This document shows, in pieces, positions 26,479-34,896 of a stretch of DNA of 64,000 bases. The translations under genes and the position numbers were made by a program. Source of the stretch: Rhodospirillaceae bacterium (GTDB taxonomy: Bacteria; Pseudomonadota; Alphaproteobacteria; Puniceispirillales; Puniceispirillaceae); NCBI GenBank assembly GCA_002731315.1, contig PCBG01000018.1, forward strand, positions 1-64,000, given 5' to 3'. Under the pieces are notes generated by a model. That model was not told the origin of the DNA and made no database searches. It was given only the letters and a program-made list of their open reading frames with translations. Position 1 is the first letter of the stretch. Each line of letters begins with the position of its first letter.

Positions 26479-27904
26479 TCACCCAGGCAGCGGCTATCGA
26501 TAAAACAAACCTGCGCCTAACAAGTTTTCTTTTTAACTTGCTCTGAAGGTTTGCGAATGCCTCATCAGCCGTTTCATTAATACGGTGGCCCGGCATCAAT
26601 CTTCGCTTGTTCGGATTCTCCAGAGCCTCTCGAAGAAAACCAACACCGAAAATACCACCAATCGCGATATGTGTTGAGCTGACTGGCAAACCAAGTGTTG
26701 TCGCAATCAATACTGTGATCGCCGAAGCTAGGGCGACGCAATACGCTCTCGGCGCATTGAGTTTGGTAATTTTTTCTCCAACCGTGTTGATAAGTTTTGG
26801 GCCAAAAAGCAGCAAACCGAGCGCCAGACCTCCCGCACCGATCAACATCACCCAGAACGGAATATCAACTTTCGCTTCTATCTGGTCTGCACTGAATGTG
26901 GAGACAATGGCAGCCAGAGGGCCGACTGCGTTTGCAACATCATTAGCACCATGCGCAAAGCAGAGGAGGGCGACGCCCATAAGAAGAGGCAAGTTGAACA
27001 GGGTATATATGTCCCGTTTTTTATTACCAATCTTTTTGGCCCGATTGCCAACAAAGGGAATTGATGCGGCCCATGCTGAAACCAATGCCGCAACGGACAG
27101 GATAATGATTGTTGAAAGATCTGGTTTCCAGATTTTCTTCAGGCCTTTCATTGCCATGTATGCCGTAAAGGCACCGGCCATCAATCCGATCAATACCGGA
27201 ACCCATCTCCGTGCGGCCATATTGCGATCGTCAGCCCTAAGAATTTTCAACTCGATCAGCAACAGCAGAGAAGCCGCAACGATCCCTCCAAAGACGGGCG
27301 AGATCACCCAGCTCGCGGCAATTTTTGACAAGGTCGCCCAGTTCACAAGACCAAAGCCTGCAGCTGCAATACCCCCGCCCATAACACCCCCGACAATCGA
27401 GTGGGTTGTCGAAACCGGAGCGTTCAGGAAAGTTGCAAGATTAATCCACAAAGCCGCCGCGAGGAGCGCACTTAACATCAGGTTTCGAAAATCACCGATT
27501 GAAACACCGTCGCCGGGATTGATGATTCCCTTGGCAACTGTCTTTACAACATCACCACCTGCCAAAAGTGCACCTGCGCTTTCAAATACAGCAGCAATGA
27601 CCACGGCCGCCAGTACGGATAACACTTTGCTGCCAACTGCTGGGCCCATATTGTTAGCAACATCATTTGCCCCGATGTTTAGCGCCATGTAGCCGCCAAT
27701 CGCTGCTGCGGCAATCAACATGACCGCATCCTGCTTTGCGACCTCCAAGCTTAAATTGCCGTATATGCCCGCAATAATCAGAAAAATCGCCGCCACCGTG
27801 AATGGCAGCAATTGGCTGCGGAGCCCACTGACCTGACTTTGTGCGAATGAAAATCGTTTAAAATCGCCGACATAACGGCTAGAGGATTTTTGTTTTTTAG
27901 ACAC
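26417..27904 (-). CDS. pit: Pit family inorganic phosphate transporter
   Basis: Low-affinity phosphate (metal-phosphate) symporter of 495 residues with about ten membrane helices. Both family repeats are present, GANDVANNMGPAVGS and GANDVANAVGPLAAI. An N-terminal extension of about 40 polar residues precedes the first helix. The start is GTG at 27904 with GAGGTG 7 bases upstream. It follows phoU after 18 bases, so they form an operon behind a Pho box. Its final helix is encoded on the strand opposite the Nudix C-terminus, a 62-base tail-to-tail overlap. Confidence 0.93.
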   Translation of the reverse strand: MSKKQKSSSRYVGDFKRFSFAQSQVSGLRSQLLPFTVAAIFLIIAGIYGNLSLEVAKQDAVMLIAAAAIGGYMALNIGANDVANNMGPAVGSKVLSVLAAVVIAAVFESAGALLAGGDVVKTVAKGIINPGDGVSIGDFRNLMLSALLAAALWINLATFLNAPVSTTHSIVGGVMGGGIAAAGFGLVNWATLSKIAASWVISPVFGGIVAASLLLLIELKILRADDRNMAARRWVPVLIGLMAGAFTAYMAMKGLKKIWKPDLSTIIILSVAALVSAWAASIPFVGNRAKKIGNKKRDIYTLFNLPLLMGVALLCFAHGANDVANAVGPLAAIVSTFSADQIEAKVDIPFWVMLIGAGGLALGLLLFGPKLINTVGEKITKLNAPRAYCVALASAITVLIATTLGLPVSSTHIAIGGIFGVGFLREALENPNKRRLMPGHRINETADEAFANLQSKLKRKLVRRRFVLSIAAAWVITVPASAALSAALFSTLRLL

Positions 27905-27922
27905 GGTTTTTCACCTCAAACT

Positions 27923-28630
27923 TTAACTAATTAGGCTACTTTTGTCGGCTTTCGGGCGAGTGGCCCCAAGTGCTTCACCTGTAACGATGAAATGAACTTG
28001 TTCGGCGATGCTGGTGGTGTAGTCACCAATTCGTTCAAGATTCTTCGACATGAAAATCAGATGCGTGCCGACAATGGCAGGCAGCTTGTTGGACTCCATC
28101 AGATCGATGATATCCTGTATGAAACTGGTATTCAGCTTGTCGACGTGGATATCTGAATTGCGGATGGCTTGCGCTGCATCAATATCACCTTGCTGATAGG
28201 CATCCAGCACATCATCAATCATCCCCGCGACAAGCGTTCCAATTTCGATCAGCCGGTCCCACGGCAGATTGCTTCCGGCGCTGTCTTTCATGACTACTGA
28301 GGTGCGTTTTGCAATATTACGAGCATAATCGCCAACACGTTCCAGATCACTGGCAATTCGAGCAGCAGTCACGACAAGGCGCAGATCGTAGGCGCGCGGA
28401 GCGTGCTTGGCGATGATGCTGATCACCTTCTCGTCAATCAACTCCTGCAGCTTGTCAAGCTCGGCATCCTGCCGGATCAGCTGGTCAATTTGACCGAATT
28501 GAAAGTCGGACATAGCGCGCAGACTAGCATTCAACTGGCGGCTGGCCAGCATGCCAAGGCGGACAATATCCATCCGCAGATCCGAAAGGTCCTGCGCGAA
28601 GGCGCTGCTTATGTGTTGGGAGTTCTGCAT
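27923..28630 (-). CDS. phoU: Phosphate signalling protein PhoU
   Basis: Two-repeat three-helix-bundle protein of about 235 residues. Each repeat has the metal-binding pattern: ASDLERVGDYARNIAKR and LERIGDYTTSIAEQVH. ATG 28630 (MQNSQHISSAF) is chosen; the frame is open 18 codons further but without family resemblance. PhoU normally accompanies PstSCAB and restrains PhoR; here it is paired with Pit, and no pst genes are in the window. A Pho box lies 79-96 bases before the start. Confidence 0.92.
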   Translation of the reverse strand: MQNSQHISSAFAQDLSDLRMDIVRLGMLASRQLNASLRAMSDFQFGQIDQLIRQDAELDKLQELIDEKVISIIAKHAPRAYDLRLVVTAARIASDLERVGDYARNIAKRTSVVMKDSAGSNLPWDRLIEIGTLVAGMIDDVLDAYQQGDIDAAQAIRNSDIHVDKLNTSFIQDIIDLMESNKLPAIVGTHLIFMSKNLERIGDYTTSIAEQVHFIVTGEALGATRPKADKSSLIS

Positions 28631-28949
28631 GCTGTGGTCTAGTCTCCTAGAACAAACAAAAGTTGCATCTGGTGTGAGCCTCACGCCTTGTAGATTTATG
28701 TCACTAATGTGACAGTTTTGTTACAACGATAATCATTATTTACCTGCCTGAATTCTTGAAATGATGTTGGCAAAAATCTGATTGCCATGATCCCTGTCGA
28801 TCTGGAACAGCCATCCATCTAACGCTTGTTGGCATCGCCGCTTGCAACATGCCCCTCTATGATGAAGACTAATAGTGGTGGGTTGAGCCAGTTCTGCAGC
28901 TGGCCTAGCATGAAGGCCTGTGTCACGACCTCGAACAACGGCAGACAGA
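28631..28949. other. Intergenic region between phoU and dinB
   Basis: Apart from the Pho box no feature is supported. The stretch holds short open frames in several phases, none with a convincing start or family resemblance. It must contain the divergent promoters of phoU-pit and dinB. No LexA-type box was recognised before dinB. Confidence 0.5.
28709..28726 (-). promoter_or_regulatory. Pho box upstream of phoU-pit
   Basis: Minus-strand sequence TTGTAACAAAACTGTCAC, two CTGTCAT-like half-sites separated by AAAA. It ends 79 bases before the phoU ATG and points toward it. A partial GTGACAT follows after ATTA on the same strand, in the same 11-base period as the two half-sites. The match is judged by eye. 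It places phoU-pit under PhoB. Confidence 0.75.
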
Positions 28950-30323
28950 ATGGCTGTGCCCCATCAATCCTATCCTGTGATGTGCCGCGCCTGCGGACGG
29001 GCGGGGTTTGTTGGCAACGACGCGCCGCCGGACAGATGTTCTGCCTGCGCCAGCCGGGATATCCGCAGCCATGCCGAGCTGTTTGCCCTGTCCATAGCCC
29101 ATGTTGATTGTGATGCCTTTTATGCTTCGGTCGAAAAACGCGATGACCCGTCAATCCGCGACCGGCCAGTAATTGTGGGAGGGCGGGAACGCGGCGTTGT
29201 GGCAGCAGCATGCTATATCGCGCGGCAATATGGTGTGCGTTCAGCGATGCCGACATGGCAGGCACTGAAACGCTGCCCCGATGCTGTAGTGATCAAACCG
29301 CGCATGAACCATTATATCGCCATTGGGCGACAGATTCGCGATCACATGCTGGCGCTGACACCGCTGGTGCAACCCATTTCGATTGACGAGGCCTTTCTGG
29401 ATATGACGGGCACGCAGAAGCTGCATGGATGCAGCCCTGCTGAGGCGCTGGTGCGAATGCAGAATACCATCCGCAATGATATCGGCATAACCGTGTCCAT
29501 CGGTTTGAGCGGCACCAAATCGCTCGCCAAAATGGCATCTGATCGCGACAAGCCGGACGGGTTTTTCACAATCGGCATGGCAGAGGCATCTGACTGGCTT
29601 GCGCCGCAGTCGGTTTCGGTGCTGTTTGGGCTTGGCAAATCGGCAGTTGCACAACTGGAAGCTGCCGGCATCCTGACATGCCGCGATCTGGCAGCCGCAC
29701 CGCCGGCACAGCTGACATCGGTTCTGGGGCGGCGTGCCAGCACCATCCGCGATCTGGCAGCCGGCATCGATCCGCGGCCGGTATCAACGGAACGTGCGGC
29801 CAAGAGCATTTCCAGCGAGACCACCTTTATCAAGGATCTGGCGGATATAGATGCGTTGGAAGCCGAGTTGGAGGTGTTATGTAAAAAGGTATCGGCGCGG
29901 CTGAAGGCGCAACAGCTGGCTGGCGGACGGGTGACGCTGAAGCTGAAGCGCCCAGACCACAGAATTCTGACTCGCAGTCAGATAGTGCCCACCCGCACAG
30001 ACAAGGCACATATGCTGTTCGAGATTGGACGCAGGTTGCTCGCCGGCGAGACGGGTGGCAAAAAACGGTACCGGTTGCTAGGTATTGGCGCGGAACAGTT
30101 GGGCCCACCCGAAGGCGAGAGCCTGCTGGATCTTGCCGGCGGACAGGATACGCGGCGCGACAGCCTCGAAGCTGCGATTGATGATGTAGAGGCGCGCCTT
30201 GGCAAGGATGCGGTGCAGAGCGGCCGCGTGTTTAGCCGCAAGCATCGGCCAGAACGCGACCCGACGCGCCAGCGCGCCTCCCTTGACGCGCTGGAAGGCG
30301 ATGATGACGGGGACAGAGGCTAG
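28950..30323 (+). CDS. dinB: DNA polymerase IV with N-terminal zinc-finger extension
   Basis: Y-family translesion polymerase. An N-terminal CxxC...CxxC segment (MCRACGRAG, then DRCSACAS) typical of alphaproteobacterial DinB precedes the catalytic palm, with acidic residues in AHVDCDAFYASVE and the SIDEAFLD pair. SIGLSGTKSLAKMASDRDKP and the helix-hairpin-helix region follow, then the little-finger domain. The C-terminus ends in an acidic EGDDDGDRG tail without a clear sliding-clamp motif. The start is uncertain: GTG 28920, ATG 28950 or ATG 28980. The 3' end overlaps pobA tail-to-tail by 4 bases. Confidence 0.92.
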   Translation: MAVPHQSYPVMCRACGRAGFVGNDAPPDRCSACASRDIRSHAELFALSIAHVDCDAFYASVEKRDDPSIRDRPVIVGGRERGVVAAACYIARQYGVRSAMPTWQALKRCPDAVVIKPRMNHYIAIGRQIRDHMLALTPLVQPISIDEAFLDMTGTQKLHGCSPAEALVRMQNTIRNDIGITVSIGLSGTKSLAKMASDRDKPDGFFTIGMAEASDWLAPQSVSVLFGLGKSAVAQLEAAGILTCRDLAAAPPAQLTSVLGRRASTIRDLAAGIDPRPVSTERAAKSISSETTFIKDLADIDALEAELEVLCKKVSARLKAQQLAGGRVTLKLKRPDHRILTRSQIVPTRTDKAHMLFEIGRRLLAGETGGKKRYRLLGIGAEQLGPPEGESLLDLAGGQDTRRDSLEAAIDDVEARLGKDAVQSGRVFSRKHRPERDPTRQRASLDALEGDDDGDRG

Positions 30324-31489
30324 AGCGGCAGGCCTACATAATTTTCGGCAACCATCTGGCGGCCGGCATCAGATGTCGTGACATAGGCCAGTTCGGCCTC
30401 TTTCATCCGTTGCTCGAAAGGATCATCATTGAACCGATGCGTCAGGTTTGTCAGCCACCATGAGAAGCGTTCTGTCTTCCAGACACGATCCAACGCCCGC
30501 CGCGAATATTCATCCAGAGCCGCGGCATCCTGATCTTCAAGAAAGCCAAGAATCGCGTCATACATATAATGGATGTCAGAGGCAGCGAGGTTAAGCCCCT
30601 TGGCCCCGGTCGGCGGCACAACATGCGCCGCGTCTCCGGCAAGCATCAACCTACCAAAACGCATGGGCTCGGCCACAAAACTGCGCAGTGGCGCGATACT
30701 CTTTTCGATGGAAGGACCCGTTTCCAGCGCTTCGGCCATTTCTGGCGGCAGCCGCCGGCGAAATTCATCCCAGAACGCGTTATCACTCCAGTTTTCTACC
30801 TTGTCATCGACATCACATTGGATGTAATAGCGCGATCGCGTCATAGAGCGCATCGAGCAGAGGGCGAAGCCGCGTGCGGTGTTGGCGTAGACAACCTCTT
30901 CGGCAACCGGTTTTGTATCTGACAACAACCCCAGCCAGCCGAAAGGATAGATTTTCTCATAGATGTTGATCGCCGATGAAGGCACGGACTGGCGGCAGAC
31001 CCCATGATAGCCATCACAGCCAGCAATCAGGTCACAATCCACGCGATGTGTTGTACCTTCTGTCACATAGGTTACATAAGGGCTATCGCCGTCAAAATGG
31101 TTAATCTCGACATTGGAAGCATCATATACGGTGGCGCTGCCCGCGGCATCGCGCACGTTGCACAGGTCGCGCGTCACCTCGGTCTGGCCATAAGCAGTCA
31201 CAACCTTTCCGTTAGTATGTTCTGACAGACCGACCGCAATCGACTTGTAATCAAAAGCAAGGTGCATGGCATGGTGTTTTATGCCTTCGGCATTCAGTCT
31301 CGCGCCAGCGCCTGCGCGTTGCATCAGGTCAACCGTTGTCTGTTCGAGGATGCCGGCGCGAATCCGAGCCAGAACATAATCCTGAGACTGGCGTTCCAGA
31401 ACAATATTATCGATGCCTGCCAGATCAAGGAGACGCCCAAGAAGCAGACCAGACGGGCCTGCCCCGACAATGACAACCTGTTTACGCAT
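30320..31489 (-). CDS. pobA: 4-hydroxybenzoate 3-monooxygenase
   Basis: FAD-dependent hydroxylase turning 4-hydroxybenzoate into protocatechuate. 389 residues, the family length. FAD motifs are VVIVGAGPSGLLLGRLL at the N-terminus, the middle CDLIAGCDGYHGVCR and the second FAD-phosphate site LAGDAAHVVPPTGAKGLN. The stretch AYGQTEVTRDL is typical of PobA. No protocatechuate pathway genes (pca) or PobR lie in the window, so the product must be processed elsewhere. The gene start overlaps the end of the PhyH gene by 8 bases. Confidence 0.92.
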   Translation of the reverse strand: MRKQVVIVGAGPSGLLLGRLLDLAGIDNIVLERQSQDYVLARIRAGILEQTTVDLMQRAGAGARLNAEGIKHHAMHLAFDYKSIAVGLSEHTNGKVVTAYGQTEVTRDLCNVRDAAGSATVYDASNVEINHFDGDSPYVTYVTEGTTHRVDCDLIAGCDGYHGVCRQSVPSSAINIYEKIYPFGWLGLLSDTKPVAEEVVYANTARGFALCSMRSMTRSRYYIQCDVDDKVENWSDNAFWDEFRRRLPPEMAEALETGPSIEKSIAPLRSFVAEPMRFGRLMLAGDAAHVVPPTGAKGLNLAASDIHYMYDAILGFLEDQDAAALDEYSRRALDRVWKTERFSWWLTNLTHRFNDDPFEQRMKEAELAYVTTSDAGRQMVAENYVGLPL

Positions 31490-32321
31490 CTACCCTACCG
31501 TTCTCGTCCGCTCGATGTGTCCCGCTGCGCCGATCAAGAATAACAGGAAACCAGTCCACACGCAGACTATCTCCTGCTTCCATACCATGTCCCGGGAAAG
31601 GTGGCGAGGTGCGGCCCGGGCGTGTGACAAAACGCGCGTCATCACCAACAAGCCGCAGTGAAAAAGCCCTTCTGCGGGTGGTGCTGTCATTACCGCGCGC
31701 GCCATGCAGCACACGAAAGTCGAATGCTACCGCATCCCCCGGTGCCATTGGCCATTCCAGAACACGCATGCCCTCGGAGTCCGGGTCAGGCACCGGCATC
31801 CAGTCACTTTCATCGACGTAGAAATTGTCCTCGGCGAGCCAGCGGGTCGGCAGCACCGGACGGTCCCACAAATGCGATCCGGCTACACAGCGCAAGGTAG
31901 CTTCTGTTACCGGATCAACCGGACACCAGAAGCTGACCGTCTGTTCTCCACCAACAAAATAATAGGGGCTGTCTTGATGCCAGGGTGTCGGTTTCGCTGT
32001 GCCGGGTTCCTTGACCAGCACATGATCATGGAACAGTTGCACCGTCTGCGAGGACATAAGATCGGCCGCGACTGCGGCAACATCGGACTCGCGGATCACC
32101 TTTTCAAAAGGTAGAATCCGCTGCCAGTTGCAATAATCGTCGAAAAAACGGCCCGTTTCACCGGGGCGCAGATTTTCCGCAGCATAGGGACCGGGGCTTT
32201 CCATATTCATGGCGATACCGGCCGCTATATCGTCTACATGATCAGCGAAAAGACCTTTGATCAGGACCGCACCGTCAGCCTGATAGGAATCAATATGCTG
32301 CTGCGTAATTAACGGGGACAT
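31482..32321 (-). CDS. Phytanoyl-CoA dioxygenase (PhyH) family protein
   Basis: Fe(II)/2-oxoglutarate oxygenase of about 279 residues. The metal facial triad is visible as WHQDSPYY (His and Asp) and the distal His in LHGARGN; the 2-oxoglutarate Arg probably lies in the RRRAFSLRLVGDD stretch. ATG 32321 begins MSPLITQQHIDSYQADG, which matches the family N-terminus; 31 upstream codons are ignored for lack of similarity. It overlaps pobA by 8 bases and is probably co-transcribed, but pobA needs no such partner, so the substrate is unknown. Confidence 0.87.
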   Translation of the reverse strand: MSPLITQQHIDSYQADGAVLIKGLFADHVDDIAAGIAMNMESPGPYAAENLRPGETGRFFDDYCNWQRILPFEKVIRESDVAAVAADLMSSQTVQLFHDHVLVKEPGTAKPTPWHQDSPYYFVGGEQTVSFWCPVDPVTEATLRCVAGSHLWDRPVLPTRWLAEDNFYVDESDWMPVPDPDSEGMRVLEWPMAPGDAVAFDFRVLHGARGNDSTTRRRAFSLRLVGDDARFVTRPGRTSPPFPGHGMEAGDSLRVDWFPVILDRRSGTHRADENGRVDA

Positions 32322-32427
32322 CGCGCCAGATCTTGTGCCATCAACAGGGAGCGATGGAGCATCGCATTTCGCCGCCGGGCAAGCAAGCAGACGTTGATAC
32401 ATCCTGGCGGTCATTGCGGCTGGACTT

Positions 32428-33645
32428 TTAGCCTTCGATCAACAATGCATCACGCTCCAGCGAGAAATGCGTGTAGATAGGGGCAAAAGCACCGCCACGG
32501 GCGCGCGCCTCGATGCCAATTTCAGCCTGATAGATTTGCGGCAGATGCAGCCCTTTTGAGTTATAGAGCGGAAGGCGCAAATGCGTCTGTTCCACCAGCT
32601 CGGCAACCCGGTCATGCGGCAAGCCTCCAGCAATGACTACAGCGTCCAGATCCAGCACAGCAGCAGTCACTGTAACCGCAAAGGCAAGACTGTCCGCCGC
32701 ATTCATCGCCCATTGGGAAAATAGTTCGGTGATCGATTTATCCTGTTCGCCATAATAGAAGGCATGCGGATCGTCATGACCCGCGGCGCGCGCCAGCGCC
32801 TCAAAACCAGTCAGCGAGGCCTTTTCGATCAGTTGTGCGGCGTTGTTCTCCATGTAAAGGCCCGTAGGCAACGAGCCGATCGATGCTGCGCTGCCATGCG
32901 CGCCCGTCTGCAACTGGTTTGAAAGCACCAGGCCTCCACCAACAAAGCTACCGACATAAATGTAAAAGAAATTCTGAATATTCTTGCCGACCCCAAAGCA
33001 CAGCTCAGCCAGACAGGCTGCCGATACATCGTGAAGCAGATAGGTTGGTGCCTTTACTAGTGCCTCAATCTCCGCCGTAATATCGATATCCACCCAGCCA
33101 GCCAATGCGTCCGGCGGCAAGTTCATTTCGTCTTCCCAGCCTGACATGGTGCGGGGCATCGCAATGCCAGCCCCGAGAATCCGCGTCTGTAATGCCTCCG
33201 GCAAACAGGCAATCAGGCTGGGTAGGCCTTCCCTAATCAGCGCAAGGGTCGATACTGCTTCGGGGACAGAGAAACGCTCAGTGCGGCGGTCAATCACAAC
33301 CCCGTCAAAACCCATGGCAATTAGATCCAGTGACCGACGGCCAATCTTAATCCCGATGGATATGGCCCCGCGCGGGTTCAGGCCAAAAGGTGTGGATGGC
33401 TGACCGACACGACCGCGTTGCTTGTCGCCCTGCACCAGCAGATCATTTTCCATCAGCCTTTTGACTATGACGGTCATGGTTTGTGCCGACAGACCGGTGT
33501 GCCGCGCCAGATCAGCCTTTGTTAGCCAACCATGACGGCGCAACAGCGAAATCACCAGCCGCTCATTATACTGGCCCACTGTCACCTGATTGCCACCATG
33601 CGATGAACGTGAGCGATGATCCCCGATGGAAGATTGCGTTTTCAT
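32428..33645 (-). CDS. ROK family transcriptional regulator lacking the zinc motif
   Basis: NagC/Mlc-type sugar-responsive regulator of 405 residues. A winged helix-turn-helix occupies about residues 27-85 (GWLTKADLARHTGLSAQTMT), followed by the ROK sugar-kinase-like domain (ISIGIKIGRRSLDLIAMGFD; YVGSFVGGGLVL). The usual Cys cluster CxCGxxGCxE is absent; the corresponding region reads GAHGSAASIGSLPTG. It is transcribed away from gap-zwf-edd-eda, and two palindromes lie in the shared gap, so control of that operon and glucose or gluconate sensing is a strong inference. Confidence 0.9.
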   Translation of the reverse strand: MKTQSSIGDHRSRSSHGGNQVTVGQYNERLVISLLRRHGWLTKADLARHTGLSAQTMTVIVKRLMENDLLVQGDKQRGRVGQPSTPFGLNPRGAISIGIKIGRRSLDLIAMGFDGVVIDRRTERFSVPEAVSTLALIREGLPSLIACLPEALQTRILGAGIAMPRTMSGWEDEMNLPPDALAGWVDIDITAEIEALVKAPTYLLHDVSAACLAELCFGVGKNIQNFFYIYVGSFVGGGLVLSNQLQTGAHGSAASIGSLPTGLYMENNAAQLIEKASLTGFEALARAAGHDDPHAFYYGEQDKSITELFSQWAMNAADSLAFAVTVTAAVLDLDAVVIAGGLPHDRVAELVEQTHLRLPLYNSKGLHLPQIYQAEIGIEARARGGAFAPIYTHFSLERDALLIEG

Positions 33646-33731
33646 TTCCTGACCTGACCATTGAAGCGAATGACGTGGCTAGTATCTGGCACCCACTATC
33701 GCTTTCTAAGACCAGAAAACCCAAGTGGAAT

Positions 33732-33765
33732 AAATAGTCAACTATTTTTAAATCAAATTGATTTA
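33732..33765. promoter_or_regulatory. Two adjacent palindromes, candidate ROK operators
   Basis: AAATAGT-CA-ACTATTT at 33732-33747 and TAAATCA-AAT-TGATTTA at 33749-33765 are both perfect dyads with 7-base arms, one base apart. They are AT-rich, as Mlc/NagC operators are, and lie 5 bases upstream of a likely -35 element for gap. Both flank the regulator gene's own upstream region. Confidence 0.6.
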
Positions 33766-33769
33766 GTTA

Positions 33770-33798
33770 TTGACAATGGCCGGGTGGCATCCTATCCA
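33770..33798 (+). promoter_or_regulatory. Likely sigma-70 promoter of gap-zwf-edd-eda
   Basis: TTGACA at 33770-33775 is a perfect -35 hexamer; TATCCA at 33793-33798 stands 17 bases downstream as a weaker -10. Transcription would start about 70 bases before the gap ATG. The palindromes end 4 bases before the -35 element. Confidence 0.55.
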
Positions 33799-33876
33799 AC
33801 GGGAAAATTCAGGCGATGAGGGGCCCAATGTGCCGGCAATATATAAGTGGCGGGGCAAATGCGAAGGGAACGCATC

Positions 33877-34878
33877 ATGAAAAAAGTAGCCATAAACGGA
33901 TTTGGCAGGATTGGACGGAATGTGCTGCGTGCGCTGCTGGAAACGCCGCGCACTGATTTCGAGATTGCGGTCATCAATGACCTAACAACTATTGAAACTT
34001 CGGCATTACTACTTGAGCTGGACTCAACCCATGGCCGGCTTAACGAACCGATCACTGCTGGTAACGGCTTTATCGAGATTGGCGGATCACGGATTACCTA
34101 TCTCAGCAAACACAGCCCCGAAGCATGCCGCTGGGGGGATTATGGCATCGATCTTGTCATGGAATGCAGCGGTATTTTCACCGAAGCGGCAGTGGCGCGT
34201 GCCCATATTGACGCCGGCGCAACAAAGGTCATTGTGTCGGCCCCCTCAAAGGGGGCAGACGCCACGATCGTATATGGTGTCAATGACAAAAGCCTGACCG
34301 CCGACATGACGGTTATTTCAAACGCGTCCTGCACCACCAACTGTCTGGCGCCCGTTGCCAGCGTCCTGCATGAGCATTGCGGCATTCTGCAGGGCTTCAT
34401 GACAACTGTGCATGCCTATACGGGTGATCAGAACCTTGTCGATGGTGACCATAAGGACCCATACCGGGCTCGTGCGGCAGCGCTCAATATGGTGCCGTCA
34501 ACAACCGGTGCAGCGCGCGCCGTAGGCCAGGTTCTACCAGATCTAGCTGGTAAGCTGGATGGGGTCGCCATCCGTGTACCAACACCGAATGTGTCGGCTA
34601 TTGATCTTGTCTTCCAGCCAGAAAAAAATAAGGACGCGGATACTCTGAATGCATTATTCATTGCCGCCAGCCAGTCCAGCCTTAGCAAAGTGCTGGATGT
34701 AACCGACCGGCCCCTTGTCTCGACAGATTTCAACCACCACCCAGCATCTGCTGTTGTGCATCTGGACCAGACCAGGGTGATGCCCAATGGCATGACCCGG
34801 ATTCTTGCCTGGTATGATAATGAATGGGGCTTTTCAAACAGAATGCTGGACACTGCGGGTGCCTTCCTGCAGATATAA
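33877..34878 (+). CDS. gap: Glyceraldehyde-3-phosphate dehydrogenase
   Basis: Phosphorylating GAPDH of about 333 residues. It begins MKKVAINGFGRIGRN with the Rossmann motif; the catalytic Cys lies in SNASCTTNCLAP, and WYDNEWGFSNRM ends the catalytic domain. The Asp in VINDLTTIET at the end of the second strand suggests NAD preference. ATG 33877 has GAAGGGAA 8 bases upstream. It heads the Entner-Doudoroff operon and would use the glyceraldehyde 3-phosphate released by Eda. Confidence 0.95.
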   Translation: MKKVAINGFGRIGRNVLRALLETPRTDFEIAVINDLTTIETSALLLELDSTHGRLNEPITAGNGFIEIGGSRITYLSKHSPEACRWGDYGIDLVMECSGIFTEAAVARAHIDAGATKVIVSAPSKGADATIVYGVNDKSLTADMTVISNASCTTNCLAPVASVLHEHCGILQGFMTTVHAYTGDQNLVDGDHKDPYRARAAALNMVPSTTGAARAVGQVLPDLAGKLDGVAIRVPTPNVSAIDLVFQPEKNKDADTLNALFIAASQSSLSKVLDVTDRPLVSTDFNHHPASAVVHLDQTRVMPNGMTRILAWYDNEWGFSNRMLDTAGAFLQI

Positions 34879-34896
34879 TTTTAGAGGAACGGCAAT

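Noticed and set aside
28830..28960. A minus-strand frame containing GLHARPAAEL, identical to the active-site motif of phosphocarrier HPr
   Set aside because: The residues on either side do not follow HPr, there is no start or ribosome-binding site, and the frame runs into dinB. Chance resemblance.
30320..32321. pobA plus PhyH as an aromatic-degradation operon
   Set aside because: No pca genes or PobR are nearby and PhyH has no known part in 4-hydroxybenzoate use; the 8-base overlap shows only co-transcription.
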